A stretch of DNA of 64,000 bases from Martinezella lusitana (lineage in GTDB: Bacteria; Pseudomonadota; Alphaproteobacteria; Rhizobiales; Rhizobiaceae), in contig NZ_JACHBG010000001.1 of NCBI RefSeq assembly GCF_014207095.1, forward strand, positions 496,001 through 560,000, read 5' to 3'. Of this stretch, positions 43,879 to 54,297 are shown piece by piece (within the stretch, counting starts at the first letter, position 1; each line of letters begins with the position of its first letter). The notes below the pieces were generated by a model. That model saw only the letters and a list, made by a program, of their open reading frames with translations, did not search any database and was not told where the DNA came from. A program made the position numbers and the translations under genes.

Positions 43879-44766
43879 ATGGCATTGCAGTCCATGACCG
43901 GTTTTGCCCGGCGTGAGGGAACGAGCGGGCGTGGTCGCTGGGCGTGGGAGTTGCGATCCGTAAACGGCAAGGGGCTGGATGTCCGGTTGCGTCTGCCGCA
44001 GGGGCTGGAGCGACTGGAGACGGATGTTCGTAAATTGATCTCCGATCGGTTCTCCCGCGGCAATCTCCAGGTCGGTCTGTCGCTGTCGGTCGAGGATAGC
44101 CGCGTCGAGGTCGTCGTGAACCAGGATGCGCTCGCAGCCGTGCTCGCCTTGCGGGATCAGCTCACCGGTGTCATCGATCCCGCGCCGTTGCGTCTGGATA
44201 GCCTCATGGCGGTTCGCGGCCTGGTGGAATTCAAGGAAGCCGAGGAAAGCGAAGAGGCGCTTGCCGCGCGTGATGCCGATATCATGGCGGGCCTCACGGC
44301 TGCTCTTGGCGATCTTCGTGATATGCGGGGCGGGGAGGGGCAAGCACTCGGCCAGATCCTGCTTGGTCATGTCACCACGATCGAGACGCTGACAGACACC
44401 GTCGAGCGTGATCCTTCGCGTTCGCCGCAGGAGATTGCTGGTCGGTTGGCCACACAGGTCTCCATGCTGCTTGAGGGCTCGGCGGGTCTTGACCGCGACA
44501 GGCTGCATGCCGAAGCGGCTCTCCTTGCCACCAAGGCCGATTTGCGCGAAGAGATCGATCGGTTGAAGGCCCACGTGGCTGCAGCGCGCGACCTCCTTTC
44601 CAAGGGCGGGCCTGTTGGCCGCAAGCTCGATTTTCTTGCACAGGAATTTAACCGGGAATCGAATACCATCTGTTCCAAGTCGAATGCAGCAGCGGTGACT
44701 GCTGCCGGCATCGAGCTGAAGGTGGTCATCGACCAGTTCCGCGAACAGGTTCAGAATTTGGAGTAG
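43879..44766 (+). CDS. yicC: YicC/YloC family endoribonuclease
   Basis: This 295-residue protein has the YicC N-terminal domain (MALQSMTGFARREG, WELRSVNGKGLDVRLRLP) and C-terminal DUF1732 (GRKLDFLAQEFNRESNTICSKSN). Family members have been reported to cut RNA. It starts after mltG and ends three bases before the gmk start, so the two are co-transcribed, as in many proteobacteria. Confidence 0.95.
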   Translation: MALQSMTGFARREGTSGRGRWAWELRSVNGKGLDVRLRLPQGLERLETDVRKLISDRFSRGNLQVGLSLSVEDSRVEVVVNQDALAAVLALRDQLTGVIDPAPLRLDSLMAVRGLVEFKEAEESEEALAARDADIMAGLTAALGDLRDMRGGEGQALGQILLGHVTTIETLTDTVERDPSRSPQEIAGRLATQVSMLLEGSAGLDRDRLHAEAALLATKADLREEIDRLKAHVAAARDLLSKGGPVGRKLDFLAQEFNRESNTICSKSNAAAVTAAGIELKVVIDQFREQVQNLE

Positions 44767-44769
44767 GCC

Positions 44770-45432
44770 ATGAAGCCGGCGACATCCACTTCCATTCCGA
44801 TTGCCCGCCGAGGGCTGATGCTTGCGATCTCCTCGCCGTCAGGCGCAGGCAAGTCGACGATTGCGCGCACCTTGCTCGATAAGGATAAGCAGGTGAGCCT
44901 TTCGGTCAGCGTCACGACCCGGCAGCGCCGGCCGAGTGAAATCGAGGGCGTGCATTACCATTTCGTCTCGCAGCGCGAGTTCGAGCGCCTTCGCGATTCC
45001 GACTCGCTGCTCGAATGGGCCGAAGTCCATGGCAATTTCTATGGCACGCCGCGCGAGCCTGTGGAGACGGCCATGTCAGAGGGACGCGATATGCTCTTCG
45101 ACATCGACTGGCAGGGCGCTCAGCAGTTGCAGGAGAAGATGCCGGCCGACGTCGTCTCCATCTTCGTGCTGCCGCCGACCATGACGGAGCTGCAATCGCG
45201 CCTGCATCGCCGGGCAGAGGATTCCGAAGAGGTCATCGCCATGCGCCTCGCCAATTCGCGGGCCGAGATCGGGCATTGGCGCGAATATGATTACGTCATC
45301 GTCAATGACGATCTGAACGTCGCCTTCGACGCCGTCCAGTCGATCGTCAAGGCCGAGCGCCTGCGCCGCGATCGCCGTCACGGCATGTTCGATTTCGTTC
45401 GGGATTTGCTGGAAGAGACACCGAAGCTCTGA
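44770..45432 (+). CDS. gmk: Guanylate kinase
   Basis: This 220-residue kinase has the P-loop [10 protein letters not shown] at residues 21-30 and the GMP-binding region ([38 protein letters not shown]). It makes GDP from GMP. It is directly coupled to yicC and followed by a repeat before the converging rsmA. Confidence 0.97.
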   Translation: MKPATSTSIPIARRGLMLAISSPSGAGKSTIARTLLDKDKQVSLSVSVTTRQRRPSEIEGVHYHFVSQREFERLRDSDSLLEWAEVHGNFYGTPREPVETAMSEGRDMLFDIDWQGAQQLQEKMPADVVSIFVLPPTMTELQSRLHRRAEDSEEVIAMRLANSRAEIGHWREYDYVIVNDDLNVAFDAVQSIVKAERLRRDRRHGMFDFVRDLLEETPKL

Positions 45433-45438
45433 GAATAG

Positions 45439-45545
45439 TCTGAAGCGCGCGGCGATCTTTCAGATTAACGTCTCGCGCTTCAGATCTTTGCGTTTGCACA
45501 TGTCGTGCTCGCCAAATCGCTGAGCATTTTCGCGCAACATTGTTC
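45439..45545 (-). repeat. Third palindromic intergenic repeat, between gmk and rsmA
   Basis: The 112-base spacer is nearly filled by palindromic DNA. A perfect 11-bp stem TCTGAAGCGCG / CGCGCTTCAGA spans 45439-45484, and a degenerate second palindrome (ACATGTCG ... GCGCAACATTGT) follows. It resembles another subtype of rhizobial mosaic repeats and may also end both converging transcripts. Element limits are approximate. Confidence 0.55.
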
Positions 45546-46372
45546 TAAAGAGCGTTCGCCAACCGGCAGAATTCTTCCACCGAAAGCGTTTCAGCCCTGC
45601 GCTGCGGGTCGATATCGGCCTTGAGCAGCAGCGCTTCGCCGCCGATCGGCTTCAAGCTCTGACGCAGCATCTTTCTGCGTTGGCCAAAGGCCGCCTGAGT
45701 CACAGCCTCAAGCTTCTCGACAGCGCAAGGAATGGGATGTTCCTTCGGGATTAGGTGCACCACCGTCGACGTTACTTTCGGTGGCGGTGTGAAGGCCTGT
45801 GGCGAGATGTCGAACGCCATCTGCGCTTGTGTGCGCCAGCCGCAGAGCACGCCGAGACGCCCGTAGTGATTGTCGTCTTCCTGGGCAACGATCCGCTGGC
45901 CGACTTCCTTCTGGAACATCAGAGTCAGCGACTGCCAGAACGGCGGCCATTGCATAGGCAAGAGCCAGTTCACCAGAAGCTGTGTTCCGACATTATAGGG
46001 CAGGTTGGCGATGATCTTGACTGGCCCCTGCGGAGCAAGAGCCGAAAAATCCGTTTTCAGCGCATCGCCTTCTATGACCTCAAGCCGGCCGGGATAATGG
46101 TCGGCGATTTCCGCCAGCGCCGGCAGGCAGCGCGCGTCCCGCTCGACCGCGATGACCTTCGCGGCTCCGAGTGCGAGGATTGCGCGCGTCAAGCCGCCTG
46201 GCCCAGGGCCGACTTCGAAAACGGTGACGCCTTCGAGAGAGCCTGCCGTGCGGGCAACCTTCTGGGTCAGGTTGAGATCGAGCAGGAAGTTCTGGCCGAG
46301 TGCTTTGCGCGCGTCGAGGCCATGACGCTGGATCACATCGCGCAGGGGCGGCAGGCCATCGAGAGCAGCCAT
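45545..46372 (-). CDS. rsmA: 16S rRNA dimethyladenosine transferase
   Basis: This 275-residue methyltransferase modifies two adjacent adenines near the 3' end of 16S rRNA. It has the SAM site [16 protein letters not shown] and the catalytic NLPY motif. Its ATG overlaps the pdxA stop by one base (TGATG), so it is coupled to pdxA. The frame is full length for KsgA. Confidence 0.97.
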   Translation of the reverse strand: MAALDGLPPLRDVIQRHGLDARKALGQNFLLDLNLTQKVARTAGSLEGVTVFEVGPGPGGLTRAILALGAAKVIAVERDARCLPALAEIADHYPGRLEVIEGDALKTDFSALAPQGPVKIIANLPYNVGTQLLVNWLLPMQWPPFWQSLTLMFQKEVGQRIVAQEDDNHYGRLGVLCGWRTQAQMAFDISPQAFTPPPKVTSTVVHLIPKEHPIPCAVEKLEAVTQAAFGQRRKMLRQSLKPIGGEALLLKADIDPQRRAETLSVEEFCRLANAL

Positions 46373-47397
46373 CAGGTGTTGTTTCCAGTCTTGCCGCTGA
46401 TCGCACTCGCCAGCCTGAGGGCGGCCACCAGGCTGTCTTCCTTGGCGATGCCCTTGCCGGCGATGCCAAAGGCCGTGCCATGATCGGGGGACGTGCGGAC
46501 GAAGGGGAGCCCGAGCGTCACGTTGACGGAATCGTCGAAACCGAGCGCCTTGGCCGGGATCAGCGCCTGATCGTGATACATGCAGATGGCGACGTCATAC
46601 CGGCGGCGGGCCTCGTCGTGGAACATCGTGTCTGCCGGCAAGGGACCGAAGGCATCGATCCCCTCAGCACGGAGGACATCGATTGCCGGTCTGACGATCT
46701 CGTCATCTTCCTTGCCGAGTGCGCCGTTCTCTCCCGCGTGCGGATTGAGGCCGGCAACCGCCAGGCGCGGCTTGGCAATACCGAAACGGGTGCGCAGGTC
46801 GTGGTCGGTGATCCTGCAGGTCTCGGCGATAAGATCTGAGGTCAGCACCTGCGGTACATCCCTCAGGGGAATATGAATGGTGACCGGGATGGCGCGAAGC
46901 TTCGGACCGGCGAGAAGCATAACCGGCATGTGCGGTTTGCCTGTCGCACGCGTTGCAAGGTCCGCCAGGAATTCGGTGTGACCCGGAAAACCGAAGCCCG
47001 CATCGTAAAGAACGGACTTGGCGATCGGATTGGTGACGATCGCCGATGTCTTGCCCCTCATGCTGAGCGAAACGCCCATCTCAATGGCGGCAATAGTGCC
47101 TCGTGCCGTTTCGACGTGCGGCTCTCCGGCGACAACAGCCCTTCCTGCATCGATCTGAAGGATCGGCAAGGCATCACGAAAGATCTCGCATGCCGTCGCC
47201 GGATCGGCCTCCTGCAGAGGCACATTCAGGCCTAGCTGGGCGGCCCGCTCTCGAAGAACGGTTGTGTCTCCAAGAAACAGGAAAGGCAGCAGCTCAAGCT
47301 CGTCGCGCCGTAGCCATGCTGCAAGCGTGATATCTGGACCTATGCCTGCCGGATCCCCTTGCGTGAGCGCCAGAGGAATGGATGGGTGCGAGGACAT
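46372..47397 (-). CDS. pdxA: 4-hydroxythreonine-4-phosphate dehydrogenase
   Basis: This 341-residue NAD-dependent enzyme of pyridoxal phosphate synthesis has the metal-site segments [32 protein letters not shown] and [10 protein letters not shown], and the ending [14 protein letters not shown]. The start at 47397 ([18 protein letters not shown]) lies eight bases past the SurA-like gene. The order surA-pdxA-rsmA is the same as in E. coli. Confidence 0.96.
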   Translation of the reverse strand: MSSHPSIPLALTQGDPAGIGPDITLAAWLRRDELELLPFLFLGDTTVLRERAAQLGLNVPLQEADPATACEIFRDALPILQIDAGRAVVAGEPHVETARGTIAAIEMGVSLSMRGKTSAIVTNPIAKSVLYDAGFGFPGHTEFLADLATRATGKPHMPVMLLAGPKLRAIPVTIHIPLRDVPQVLTSDLIAETCRITDHDLRTRFGIAKPRLAVAGLNPHAGENGALGKEDDEIVRPAIDVLRAEGIDAFGPLPADTMFHDEARRRYDVAICMYHDQALIPAKALGFDDSVNVTLGLPFVRTSPDHGTAFGIAGKGIAKEDSLVAALRLASAISGKTGNNT

Positions 47398-47405
47398 TTT
47401 GGCGA

Positions 47406-48350
47406 TCAGCGATAGACGATCTGCGCCTTGCCGCGCAGCTCGTCCATGTACTTCTTGTCGTTGGCGCTGACGCCCTGAGCATTGTTCTTGCCGATGTCTT
47501 CGGCGCGGAACACAGCCGCTGCGGCTACGTCGTCGTTGACCTGACGTTGAGAGCAAATGGCGATGTATTCGACGCCGCGGTCGGTGACGACGGATGCGGT
47601 CGTATTGCCGGATGCCTTCTCGAGCAACGGCTTCCAGATTTCCGGGACGTCGGGTGCGAGTACGCGGCCAAGATCCTGAACGGAAACATCCCGCATGGTC
47701 GCAGCAAAGGCCTTTGCCTGGTCGCAGCCCGGGAATTTCGATCGCGATGCATCCGCTTCCGCCTTGCGCGACTTCAGGACGGCATTGCGCTTTGCCGCTG
47801 GGACAACGAAAACCATCTGCTTCAGGAAGTATTCCGTCGTAACAGGCTTCGTCTTGTTCTCCGTCATCCGGGTAACGAGAGCGTCGTTGGAGAGGCGGCT
47901 AGCCGAGCCGAAGCGCGCATTAACGACGCGCGGCCAGCTCATGGAAACGGCGATATAGGATTTGAAGTGATCGACCGTCACCCCCATTTTGTCGAGGATC
48001 TGGCCGAGCTGCTGGGTTGACATCTTGTTGCTGGCGGCAAAGCGCCCAAAGGCTGCGTCGACTTCCGTTGTCGATACCGACATGCGCAGGCGGGAGATTT
48101 CCGACCGCTTCAGCGTCTCATCGACAAGCTGTTCTTTCGCCATCTTATTGAGGTCGCCCTTCTGACGCTGCAACTTCAGGAAGTTGATGCGCTTGGCGAT
48201 GTCGCCCGATGTGATGACCTGGCTGTTGACAAGGACCTTTACCTCGCTTGCCGCGAAAGCGACATCGCTGCTCGGCACGGCGAAGCTTGCCATGACCAGG
48301 GCTGCAGCTCCGAACACCAGAGCGCGAATCGGTGTCTTTCCAGAAAACAT
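47406..48350 (-). CDS. SurA-like periplasmic chaperone
   Basis: This 314-residue protein has a signal peptide (cleavage near AFAASE), a SurA N-terminal chaperone region ([39 protein letters not shown]) and one region with faint parvulin character. It would guide outer-membrane proteins, including LptD encoded just upstream. It is shorter than E. coli SurA (428 residues), which has two parvulin domains. The ATG at 48350 has a GGGG site; the preceding TTG is less likely. It lies between lptD and pdxA. Confidence 0.86.
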   Translation of the reverse strand: MFSGKTPIRALVFGAAALVMASFAVPSSDVAFAASEVKVLVNSQVITSGDIAKRINFLKLQRQKGDLNKMAKEQLVDETLKRSEISRLRMSVSTTEVDAAFGRFAASNKMSTQQLGQILDKMGVTVDHFKSYIAVSMSWPRVVNARFGSASRLSNDALVTRMTENKTKPVTTEYFLKQMVFVVPAAKRNAVLKSRKAEADASRSKFPGCDQAKAFAATMRDVSVQDLGRVLAPDVPEIWKPLLEKASGNTTASVVTDRGVEYIAICSQRQVNDDVAAAAVFRAEDIGKNNAQGVSANDKKYMDELRGKAQIVYR

Positions 48351-48513
48351 CAACTACCCCTTCCCAAAGGTCTTTCTGTCGGCGTGCGCCATATCCGCAC
48401 GCCATAGGCGCAATACGGCAAGTTTGCGCCACATGTCTACATCAGGCGCGATGAATTGCAAAATCCTTGCGGCGAAACAATGACGCAAAGGAATTGCGGC
48501 TCATGTTGGAACA

Positions 48514-48541
48514 ATAAAGCCGGCCACGAGGCCGGCTTTAT
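48514..48541 (-). terminator. Terminator after lptD
   Basis: A perfect 12-bp stem (ATAAAGCCGGCC and its complement) with loop ACGA lies 17 bases past the lptD stop and ends TTTATTG on the minus strand. It would end or reduce transcription before the SurA-like gene. Confidence 0.8.
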
Positions 48542-48557
48542 CTGCTATTTCAATGGA

Positions 48558-50942
48558 TCAGAACGTTGCGTTCTGCACATTGCCGAGGTTGATGTCGCCA
48601 AGCGTGCGGAAGGTGATGCGAGCGCCAATGGACCAATCGCTTGCGGCCTGGGAGGTCGAATCCTTCTTGTCGAGGAACGAGACCGTGAAGATCGTGCATT
48701 CGTCTTCATACGAGAGACCGACACCCTGGCGCGTAAATTGACCATTGTTGATGTCGTAGCTGACTGTTCCGAAAACCGACCAGTATTCCTTGAACTTGAT
48801 CTGAGCGCGCGACTGTATTTCGTCCTGATTGCTCGTAAAGCCGTATTGCGGCTGGGCAGCAATATGGGTGTAGATCAAGGAAGTCTGGAATATGTCGTTT
48901 GCGAAGCCGACCGACGTGTCGCCACGGCGGAAGGCGAAGTCCTTCTCATCGAAGCGATAGGAGGTAGCCAGTGAGATGCCCTGCGGCGTCGTCAAGCCGA
49001 ACATCGTGACATAGTCGGATCGGGTCGTCTCAAGACCGGAATCCGAGCCGACGCCCGCCAGATCCGTGGACGCAAACGAGTTGCGGCCCGCCAACTGGTA
49101 GGACTGGCCGAAGATATGCTGCAACCTGTAGCCGTTGTCGAAGCTGCCGGTATAGCGCCAGCCCAGATTGGCTCGCGTACCGCCTTCTACCCGGTCGAAG
49201 CCGGAGAACTTGTCACGATCGAACAGATTGGTCGCATCGAAGACGAAGCTCTGTGCATCCTCGTTTGGCAATCGTCCGCCAAGCTGCTCGTCCGGGCGCA
49301 CATAGACCTGCGCGATCGGCTCGAACACATGCGTACTGTTGTTCGTGGTGATCAGGAACGGATATTTGGCCTCGAGACCTGCGGTGACCATACCACGCGT
49401 CGCATAGTCGCTGCCGTCATAGTTCCCGGAATAGGTGCCGATGCCCGGGGAGTTCATGCCCAGACCATAAACATCGCCTCGAGCCGCAGCGAGCGGCGTC
49501 AGCACCAGTCCCTCATCGGTGGTGAAGGTGCGCTGCCACTGCAGTTCGGTGCTGAGGCGGGTATAGTCCCCCTTGAGGCCGAGATAACGGTCATTGAGGG
49601 CCGGATCGCCGAGCGCGGTGGTGGCGTCGAGCACCGAAGTCTTGTCACGCGACAGGTGCGTGAAGTTCATCGTCGCCGACAGCTCGCCGCCATAAACCGA
49701 TTTCGGATCGACATAGTGATAGTCGATGCTCGGATAGACATATGCCTGCTGCTTTTGCGCCGTGTTGCTATCATCGGCATTCTGCACATTATAGTAGAAG
49801 GCGCGCATATCGAAATAGTTGCGCTTTCCGATGCCGGTCAAATAGGCCTGGTTTGTATGTGTGCTCTGGTTAATGCCATCCAGACCATAGGTACGCGAGA
49901 AGTTATTGTCGGTCTGCAACATAACATCCCAGCCGAAGGTCCAGCGCGGGTTGATTCTGAAGTCCCCTTTAGAGGAAATCATGCCGCGATTCTTGTGCTC
50001 GGCATCGCTTGAGCCCGCGGTAAATGTCCCGGGATCCATCTGACTGATACCGGCAACGCGCAGGGTGTGCGTGCCGTTTTCCAGACGTTGACGGAATTCG
50101 CCTTCAAGCAGCAGTCCCTGGTTCGTGAAGCCGGTGGCGGTGACCGTGGCATCCATGCTGGGCGATATGACGTAGTAGTAAGGAACTCTCACGCCAACGC
50201 CGAGCCGCTGCGATATGCTCGCCGACGGGAACAGGAAGCCGGACTTGCGCTTTACCGTGTTATCGGGAACTTCGATCCACGGGACATAGGCGATCGGCTG
50301 ACCGAACAGCTCGAAGCGAGCATGCTCAAGACGGATGGTATGGGTGACGCCATTCTGAACGACGCGCTGAGCCTTGACCTGCCATAACGGCGCGCGGCCT
50401 TGCTCGGAGCAGGCCATACAAGCCGTATAGACGCCCTTCGTCAGAATCATCTGCGTGCCGCCGACACGTTCGCCTTTCTCGGCGACCATGCGGGTATTGT
50501 CGGGCATTTCGACGCGTAACGCGTTTACGAACCCGTCGGAAAAACTGTCGGTGACATCCATCTTGTCACCATACATGCGATTGCCGTCCGGAGTGATCAG
50601 CTCGACATTGCCGAGAGCCATCATCCGACCGGTTTTCTGATTATATTCAACCTTTTGAGCGACCATCTTATAGCCGCCATAGTTGATCTGAACGGCACCG
50701 GTGGCGGTGACGATCTGTGCGTCCTTATTATAGGTCAGTTCATTGGACGAGAGGACAAGTTTCGAGCCCTCCGGCACGTTGACCTTTACGGGAGAGGTCA
50801 CAGCGCCAGTGCCGCCATTGCTGTTGCTATTATTCGACTGGGCGTACGCGACGACCGGGCTCATAACATATGCACATGCAGCCGTGCCCGTAATAAGGGC
50901 AGCTACAATCTTTCTGATACTCTCGCGGTTGCCTGCCGCCAC
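48558..50942 (-). CDS. lptD: LPS-assembly protein LptD
   Basis: This 794-residue outer-membrane protein inserts LPS into the outer leaflet. After a signal peptide it has the OstA/LptA-like jellyroll domain (about residues 55-200, SNELTYNKDAQIVTATGAVQ) and then a large beta-barrel of about 26 strands. Cysteines at the end of the first domain (CMAC) can pair with others. The GTG start directly follows the lptG stop (TAAGTG). It is full length. Confidence 0.95.
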   Translation of the reverse strand: MAAGNRESIRKIVAALITGTAACAYVMSPVVAYAQSNNSNSNGGTGAVTSPVKVNVPEGSKLVLSSNELTYNKDAQIVTATGAVQINYGGYKMVAQKVEYNQKTGRMMALGNVELITPDGNRMYGDKMDVTDSFSDGFVNALRVEMPDNTRMVAEKGERVGGTQMILTKGVYTACMACSEQGRAPLWQVKAQRVVQNGVTHTIRLEHARFELFGQPIAYVPWIEVPDNTVKRKSGFLFPSASISQRLGVGVRVPYYYVISPSMDATVTATGFTNQGLLLEGEFRQRLENGTHTLRVAGISQMDPGTFTAGSSDAEHKNRGMISSKGDFRINPRWTFGWDVMLQTDNNFSRTYGLDGINQSTHTNQAYLTGIGKRNYFDMRAFYYNVQNADDSNTAQKQQAYVYPSIDYHYVDPKSVYGGELSATMNFTHLSRDKTSVLDATTALGDPALNDRYLGLKGDYTRLSTELQWQRTFTTDEGLVLTPLAAARGDVYGLGMNSPGIGTYSGNYDGSDYATRGMVTAGLEAKYPFLITTNNSTHVFEPIAQVYVRPDEQLGGRLPNEDAQSFVFDATNLFDRDKFSGFDRVEGGTRANLGWRYTGSFDNGYRLQHIFGQSYQLAGRNSFASTDLAGVGSDSGLETTRSDYVTMFGLTTPQGISLATSYRFDEKDFAFRRGDTSVGFANDIFQTSLIYTHIAAQPQYGFTSNQDEIQSRAQIKFKEYWSVFGTVSYDINNGQFTRQGVGLSYEDECTIFTVSFLDKKDSTSQAASDWSIGARITFRTLGDINLGNVQNATF

Positions 50943-52028
50943 TTAGCCGTCCTCCTGATGAAGCAGGATCGTTGCTCCGAATGCCAATGCGACGATCACG
51001 GGTACCCATGTCGCCACGAAGGGAGGAACCACTCCGCTGCTCCCGAATGCCTTTACAAGCACGGTGACAACATAAAGCACGAAGCCTGAGAGGATTCCAC
51101 CCAGAATCACGGAACGCGATTGGTTGAATCTGCTGAATTTTAGGGACACAGTTGCTGCGATCAGCGTCATTGCCACCAGAAGGAGTGGTTGCGACGCGAG
51201 CGAATAAAACTGCGTTTCGAGTGCGTTGGTCGAGATGCCGAAGGACCGCGCGACCTTTATTCGATTAGAAAGATCATAAAAAGCAATGGTTTCCGGCTGC
51301 GCCAGACGCTGGGATACGAAATCCTGTTTCAGATTCGTACGAACCTGCATCGAACTCTTGTGATCCGGTATCTCGCCGGGCCGCCGTTCGATGACATTGT
51401 TAAGAAGCCAGTAACCATCTTGCAACTTTGCCGACTGGGCGTCCTGCCGGGAGACGATGTTTCCCTGTGAATCAAAGTGGATAAACACGACACCCATCAG
51501 CGTCGTTCCATTGTCCAAAATGGCCTTGGCGCCGATGATCGTGTCGTCTTTTCCGCTCGACTGACGCAGCCACGGGACGGAAAGACGGTTGTGATAGGAA
51601 GGATCGCCGCGCAGATCGGCTTCCATCGTTTCGGCTTGGCGTTGACCCCATGCCGCGACCGGATTGAGGGCGAGGGTGGTCAGCAATCCCACGCAAAAAG
51701 CGCCTACGATGAACGGCGCCATGAACTGCCAGACGGAAATGCCCGCCGCGCGCGCGATGACCAGCTCACGGCGCCGATTGAGCGCGATCAAAACCGTCAT
51801 GCCGACGAAAAGTGCGATGAAGGGCACTGTCTGCTGCAGAATGAGCGGCAGTCTGACGGCCGTCATGATCAGGCCGAGCGAAACCGTATAGCCGGGCAAG
51901 CCGGAAAGCCTGCCGGCATTTTCGCTGAAATCGACGAGGTACACGATCGAGACAACGCCAAGCAAGAACCAGAACGTTGTTACGATGTAGCGGCTGAAGA
52001 AATAGCGTCCGAGCGTGCCGAAAATCAT
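50943..52028 (-). CDS. lptG: LPS export permease LptG
   Basis: This 361-residue inner-membrane protein has three helices at each end and a periplasmic jellyroll in between, as in the YjgP/YjgQ family. With LptF and the ATPase LptB it draws LPS from the inner membrane. Its ATG overlaps the lptF stop (ATGA) and its stop abuts the lptD GTG. Its assignment as LptG rather than LptF follows from the order; the two are alike. Confidence 0.95.
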   Translation of the reverse strand: MIFGTLGRYFFSRYIVTTFWFLLGVVSIVYLVDFSENAGRLSGLPGYTVSLGLIMTAVRLPLILQQTVPFIALFVGMTVLIALNRRRELVIARAAGISVWQFMAPFIVGAFCVGLLTTLALNPVAAWGQRQAETMEADLRGDPSYHNRLSVPWLRQSSGKDDTIIGAKAILDNGTTLMGVVFIHFDSQGNIVSRQDAQSAKLQDGYWLLNNVIERRPGEIPDHKSSMQVRTNLKQDFVSQRLAQPETIAFYDLSNRIKVARSFGISTNALETQFYSLASQPLLLVAMTLIAATVSLKFSRFNQSRSVILGGILSGFVLYVVTVLVKAFGSSGVVPPFVATWVPVIVALAFGATILLHQEDG

Positions 52029-53203
52029 GCGCCGCTCCCGTTCGAACCGTCTGGCGCAGTCGGTATGCGATCCTGGATTTTCTGCCTCCAATTGTTGAGG
52101 CGATTCCGGATCGTAACCGGCATCGTCATCTTGCGGCTGCGCAACAACAGGGCAATGGCGATGAGAGCGGAAAGAATGTTGATGGCGTAGAGAACGCCAA
52201 CGAACTTGGGATTGCTGTCGATCTGGTTGGCCGCATAGAAATCGGCCCAGCGCAGCGCAAAAGCGATCGTCATCGCCGAAACCATCGGATGCAGCCGCGC
52301 CTCGCGATGTGAGCGTGCATCACCGGCTATCACCAGCGAGATCAGCGCAAATATCGCCGGAAGGGCCCACTCATTGAGGCGGCGATGCAGTTCCGAGCGA
52401 TAATTGCCCGGCCGTGCTTTGACATCAGGATCATTCGGATCCGGATTGAGCAGGAAGCCGAGGCTGCGGTCGCTGGCACGCAAAGTTGCCTGGCCACGGC
52501 TCTGGGTCATATCCGAGAGGTCGAAGGAGTAAGAATCGAATTTGATGACGGAGACGTTGCCATCGGCGGTCTTGCGGTGAACTTCGCCGTCCTTCATCAG
52601 CAGGGATGTGCCGCTCGGATCAACGGCGCCTTCCTTTGCGTAATAGATGAGATCGAAAGAGGGGTCTCTGGAATCCACGACGAAGAGGCCCTTGAGGATA
52701 CGACCCGACAGGCGCTGCGAGATCTGCACATAAAGGCCATCTTCGATACGCCGGAAATTCTTTTCTTCGATCACTGTCGAGAGAAGGTCGGCATAGGCTT
52801 CCGCCACCATCTGGCGACCGGCGACACGGGCCTTGGGTTCGACGACATTATCTACAAAGAACGAAAACGCGCTGACCACGATAGCGAGAATCATGATCGG
52901 GCGGATGATGATGCTCCGCTTGGCGCCGGCCGCCTCCATGACAGTCAGCTCGGAATCGCTGTTCATCGCAGTCAATGTCTGTGTAATGCCGATGACGAGT
53001 GCGAAAGGCAGAACGATCGGAATGATCGTCGGCAGAATGAGGGTCGCGAGTTTCGCGAACGACCCCATCGACTGGCCGCTATCTGTTACGAGATTGATTC
53101 GCTGCAGGACCTGAGTGGTCCAAATGATAGCGAGCACCGGCAGCAACGCCACCAGGAACATCATACCGGCACGCCGTGCGATATAGGTTTCGAATAACTT
53201 CAT
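52025..53203 (-). CDS. lptF: LPS export permease LptF
   Basis: This 392-residue YjgP/YjgQ-family permease starts MKLFETYIARRAGMMFLV and has six helices in two sets around a periplasmic domain. It forms LptBFGC with its partners and opens the lptF-lptG-lptD operon. The start at 53203 is preferred to one seven codons earlier. The C-terminus extends past the last helix and is basic. Confidence 0.95.
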   Translation of the reverse strand: MKLFETYIARRAGMMFLVALLPVLAIIWTTQVLQRINLVTDSGQSMGSFAKLATLILPTIIPIVLPFALVIGITQTLTAMNSDSELTVMEAAGAKRSIIIRPIMILAIVVSAFSFFVDNVVEPKARVAGRQMVAEAYADLLSTVIEEKNFRRIEDGLYVQISQRLSGRILKGLFVVDSRDPSFDLIYYAKEGAVDPSGTSLLMKDGEVHRKTADGNVSVIKFDSYSFDLSDMTQSRGQATLRASDRSLGFLLNPDPNDPDVKARPGNYRSELHRRLNEWALPAIFALISLVIAGDARSHREARLHPMVSAMTIAFALRWADFYAANQIDSNPKFVGVLYAINILSALIAIALLLRSRKMTMPVTIRNRLNNWRQKIQDRIPTAPDGSNGSGA

Positions 53204-53306
53204 GCCGGCCCTTAAACGCAACACTCGCCGGGCGAACCGACAGAGATTTCATCCTCATCTACGCTGTTTGCGTTTTTTTGGCGACAACCAACTTGCGAAA
53301 AAATCG

Positions 53307-54092
53307 TTAATTTTCCGAGATTCTTCTGTTGTGTGTTGTTTGAGATAATGCCAGCAGGGCAGCGAATACGACGAGCGAAGACAGCCAGCCAAGCACGGCA
53401 TCGGACAGGTAGTGCGCGCCAAAAGCCACCCTAAGCGCCGGAATCAGCAATGAAACGACGGCAATCGGCATCGCTACGAGAGAGCGCATCGGTTTCGGTA
53501 TGATGAAGATCAGGCAAAACAGCCAGCCCGCCGACGCCGCTTCACCGGAGATGAACGAACAGTTGCTGACGCATTTGCCGGCAAAGGAGCCCGCTTGGAC
53601 GAAATCGAGCGCACCGCCGAAGAGGTCGGTCTGCCGCGGACGCGGCCGGCCAGAAAAGGCTTTCAGCCAAAGATTGACGATAAGGACCGGGCCGATCAGT
53701 AGCGTGCCGAGCGCGAGCTTGAGGTTTCTTGCTCGGAGGCTGTTGAAAGTTGCCCCATGATGCTGCCAGCAGCGGAACAGCATCCAGACGAGAACGAATG
53801 CTACGATATAGGGCAGGTCGAGAAACGCTTCCCGAAGCAGACGTAGGATCCGGTCATCGCTGTAGGGGAAAGATCCGCAGATTTGCCCGGGGCTCGATGG
53901 AACCAGACATTGCTTGGGTACGAAGAACAGCTTCGCGACCGCAAGGTCGATTTGTGGAAAGAGCGAAAACAGACCCAGCAGGCCCCACCAGAGACAAAAA
54001 AGGCTGATGAAGGCATCGCCAGCGTTGCGTGGACGCAGAAGCTCGGGAAAGCGACCGCCGCGGCTCGGGCTGTTGGAGTCTGTGATCAAGAT
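53307..54092 (-). CDS. PAP2 family membrane phosphatase, LpxE/LpxF-like
   Basis: This protein of about 261 residues has six hydrophobic helices and the PAP2 motifs KX6RP (KAFSGRPRP) and RX5HX3D (RVAFGAHYLSD), but the middle motif is ISGE, with Glu where PSGH has His. Rhizobia carry related enzymes that remove lipid A phosphates, and its place beside lptF supports an envelope lipid role, though this is inference. The start is likely TTG at 54092 with an AAGG site; TTG at 54107 is an alternative. Confidence 0.8.
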   Translation of the reverse strand: MLITDSNSPSRGGRFPELLRPRNAGDAFISLFCLWWGLLGLFSLFPQIDLAVAKLFFVPKQCLVPSSPGQICGSFPYSDDRILRLLREAFLDLPYIVAFVLVWMLFRCWQHHGATFNSLRARNLKLALGTLLIGPVLIVNLWLKAFSGRPRPRQTDLFGGALDFVQAGSFAGKCVSNCSFISGEAASAGWLFCLIFIIPKPMRSLVAMPIAVVSLLIPALRVAFGAHYLSDAVLGWLSSLVVFAALLALSQTTHNRRISEN

Positions 54093-54297
54093 TGCCTTTC
54101 GCAGCAAAACTAATGTCGCCAGGTTCCGCGAAACGCCAGCCTTACAATTTTAGGTGCATTGAATGACAGGAAATATGTGGCCGTCAATCCGCTTCCTCCG
54201 GGAATATGCCGCCAATCGCTTGTATTCCCTAATGAAACCTTGAATGATGGTTGTAAAGGAATTCACCTGATGAATATGCGTAATTAGTGGAGCAGAG

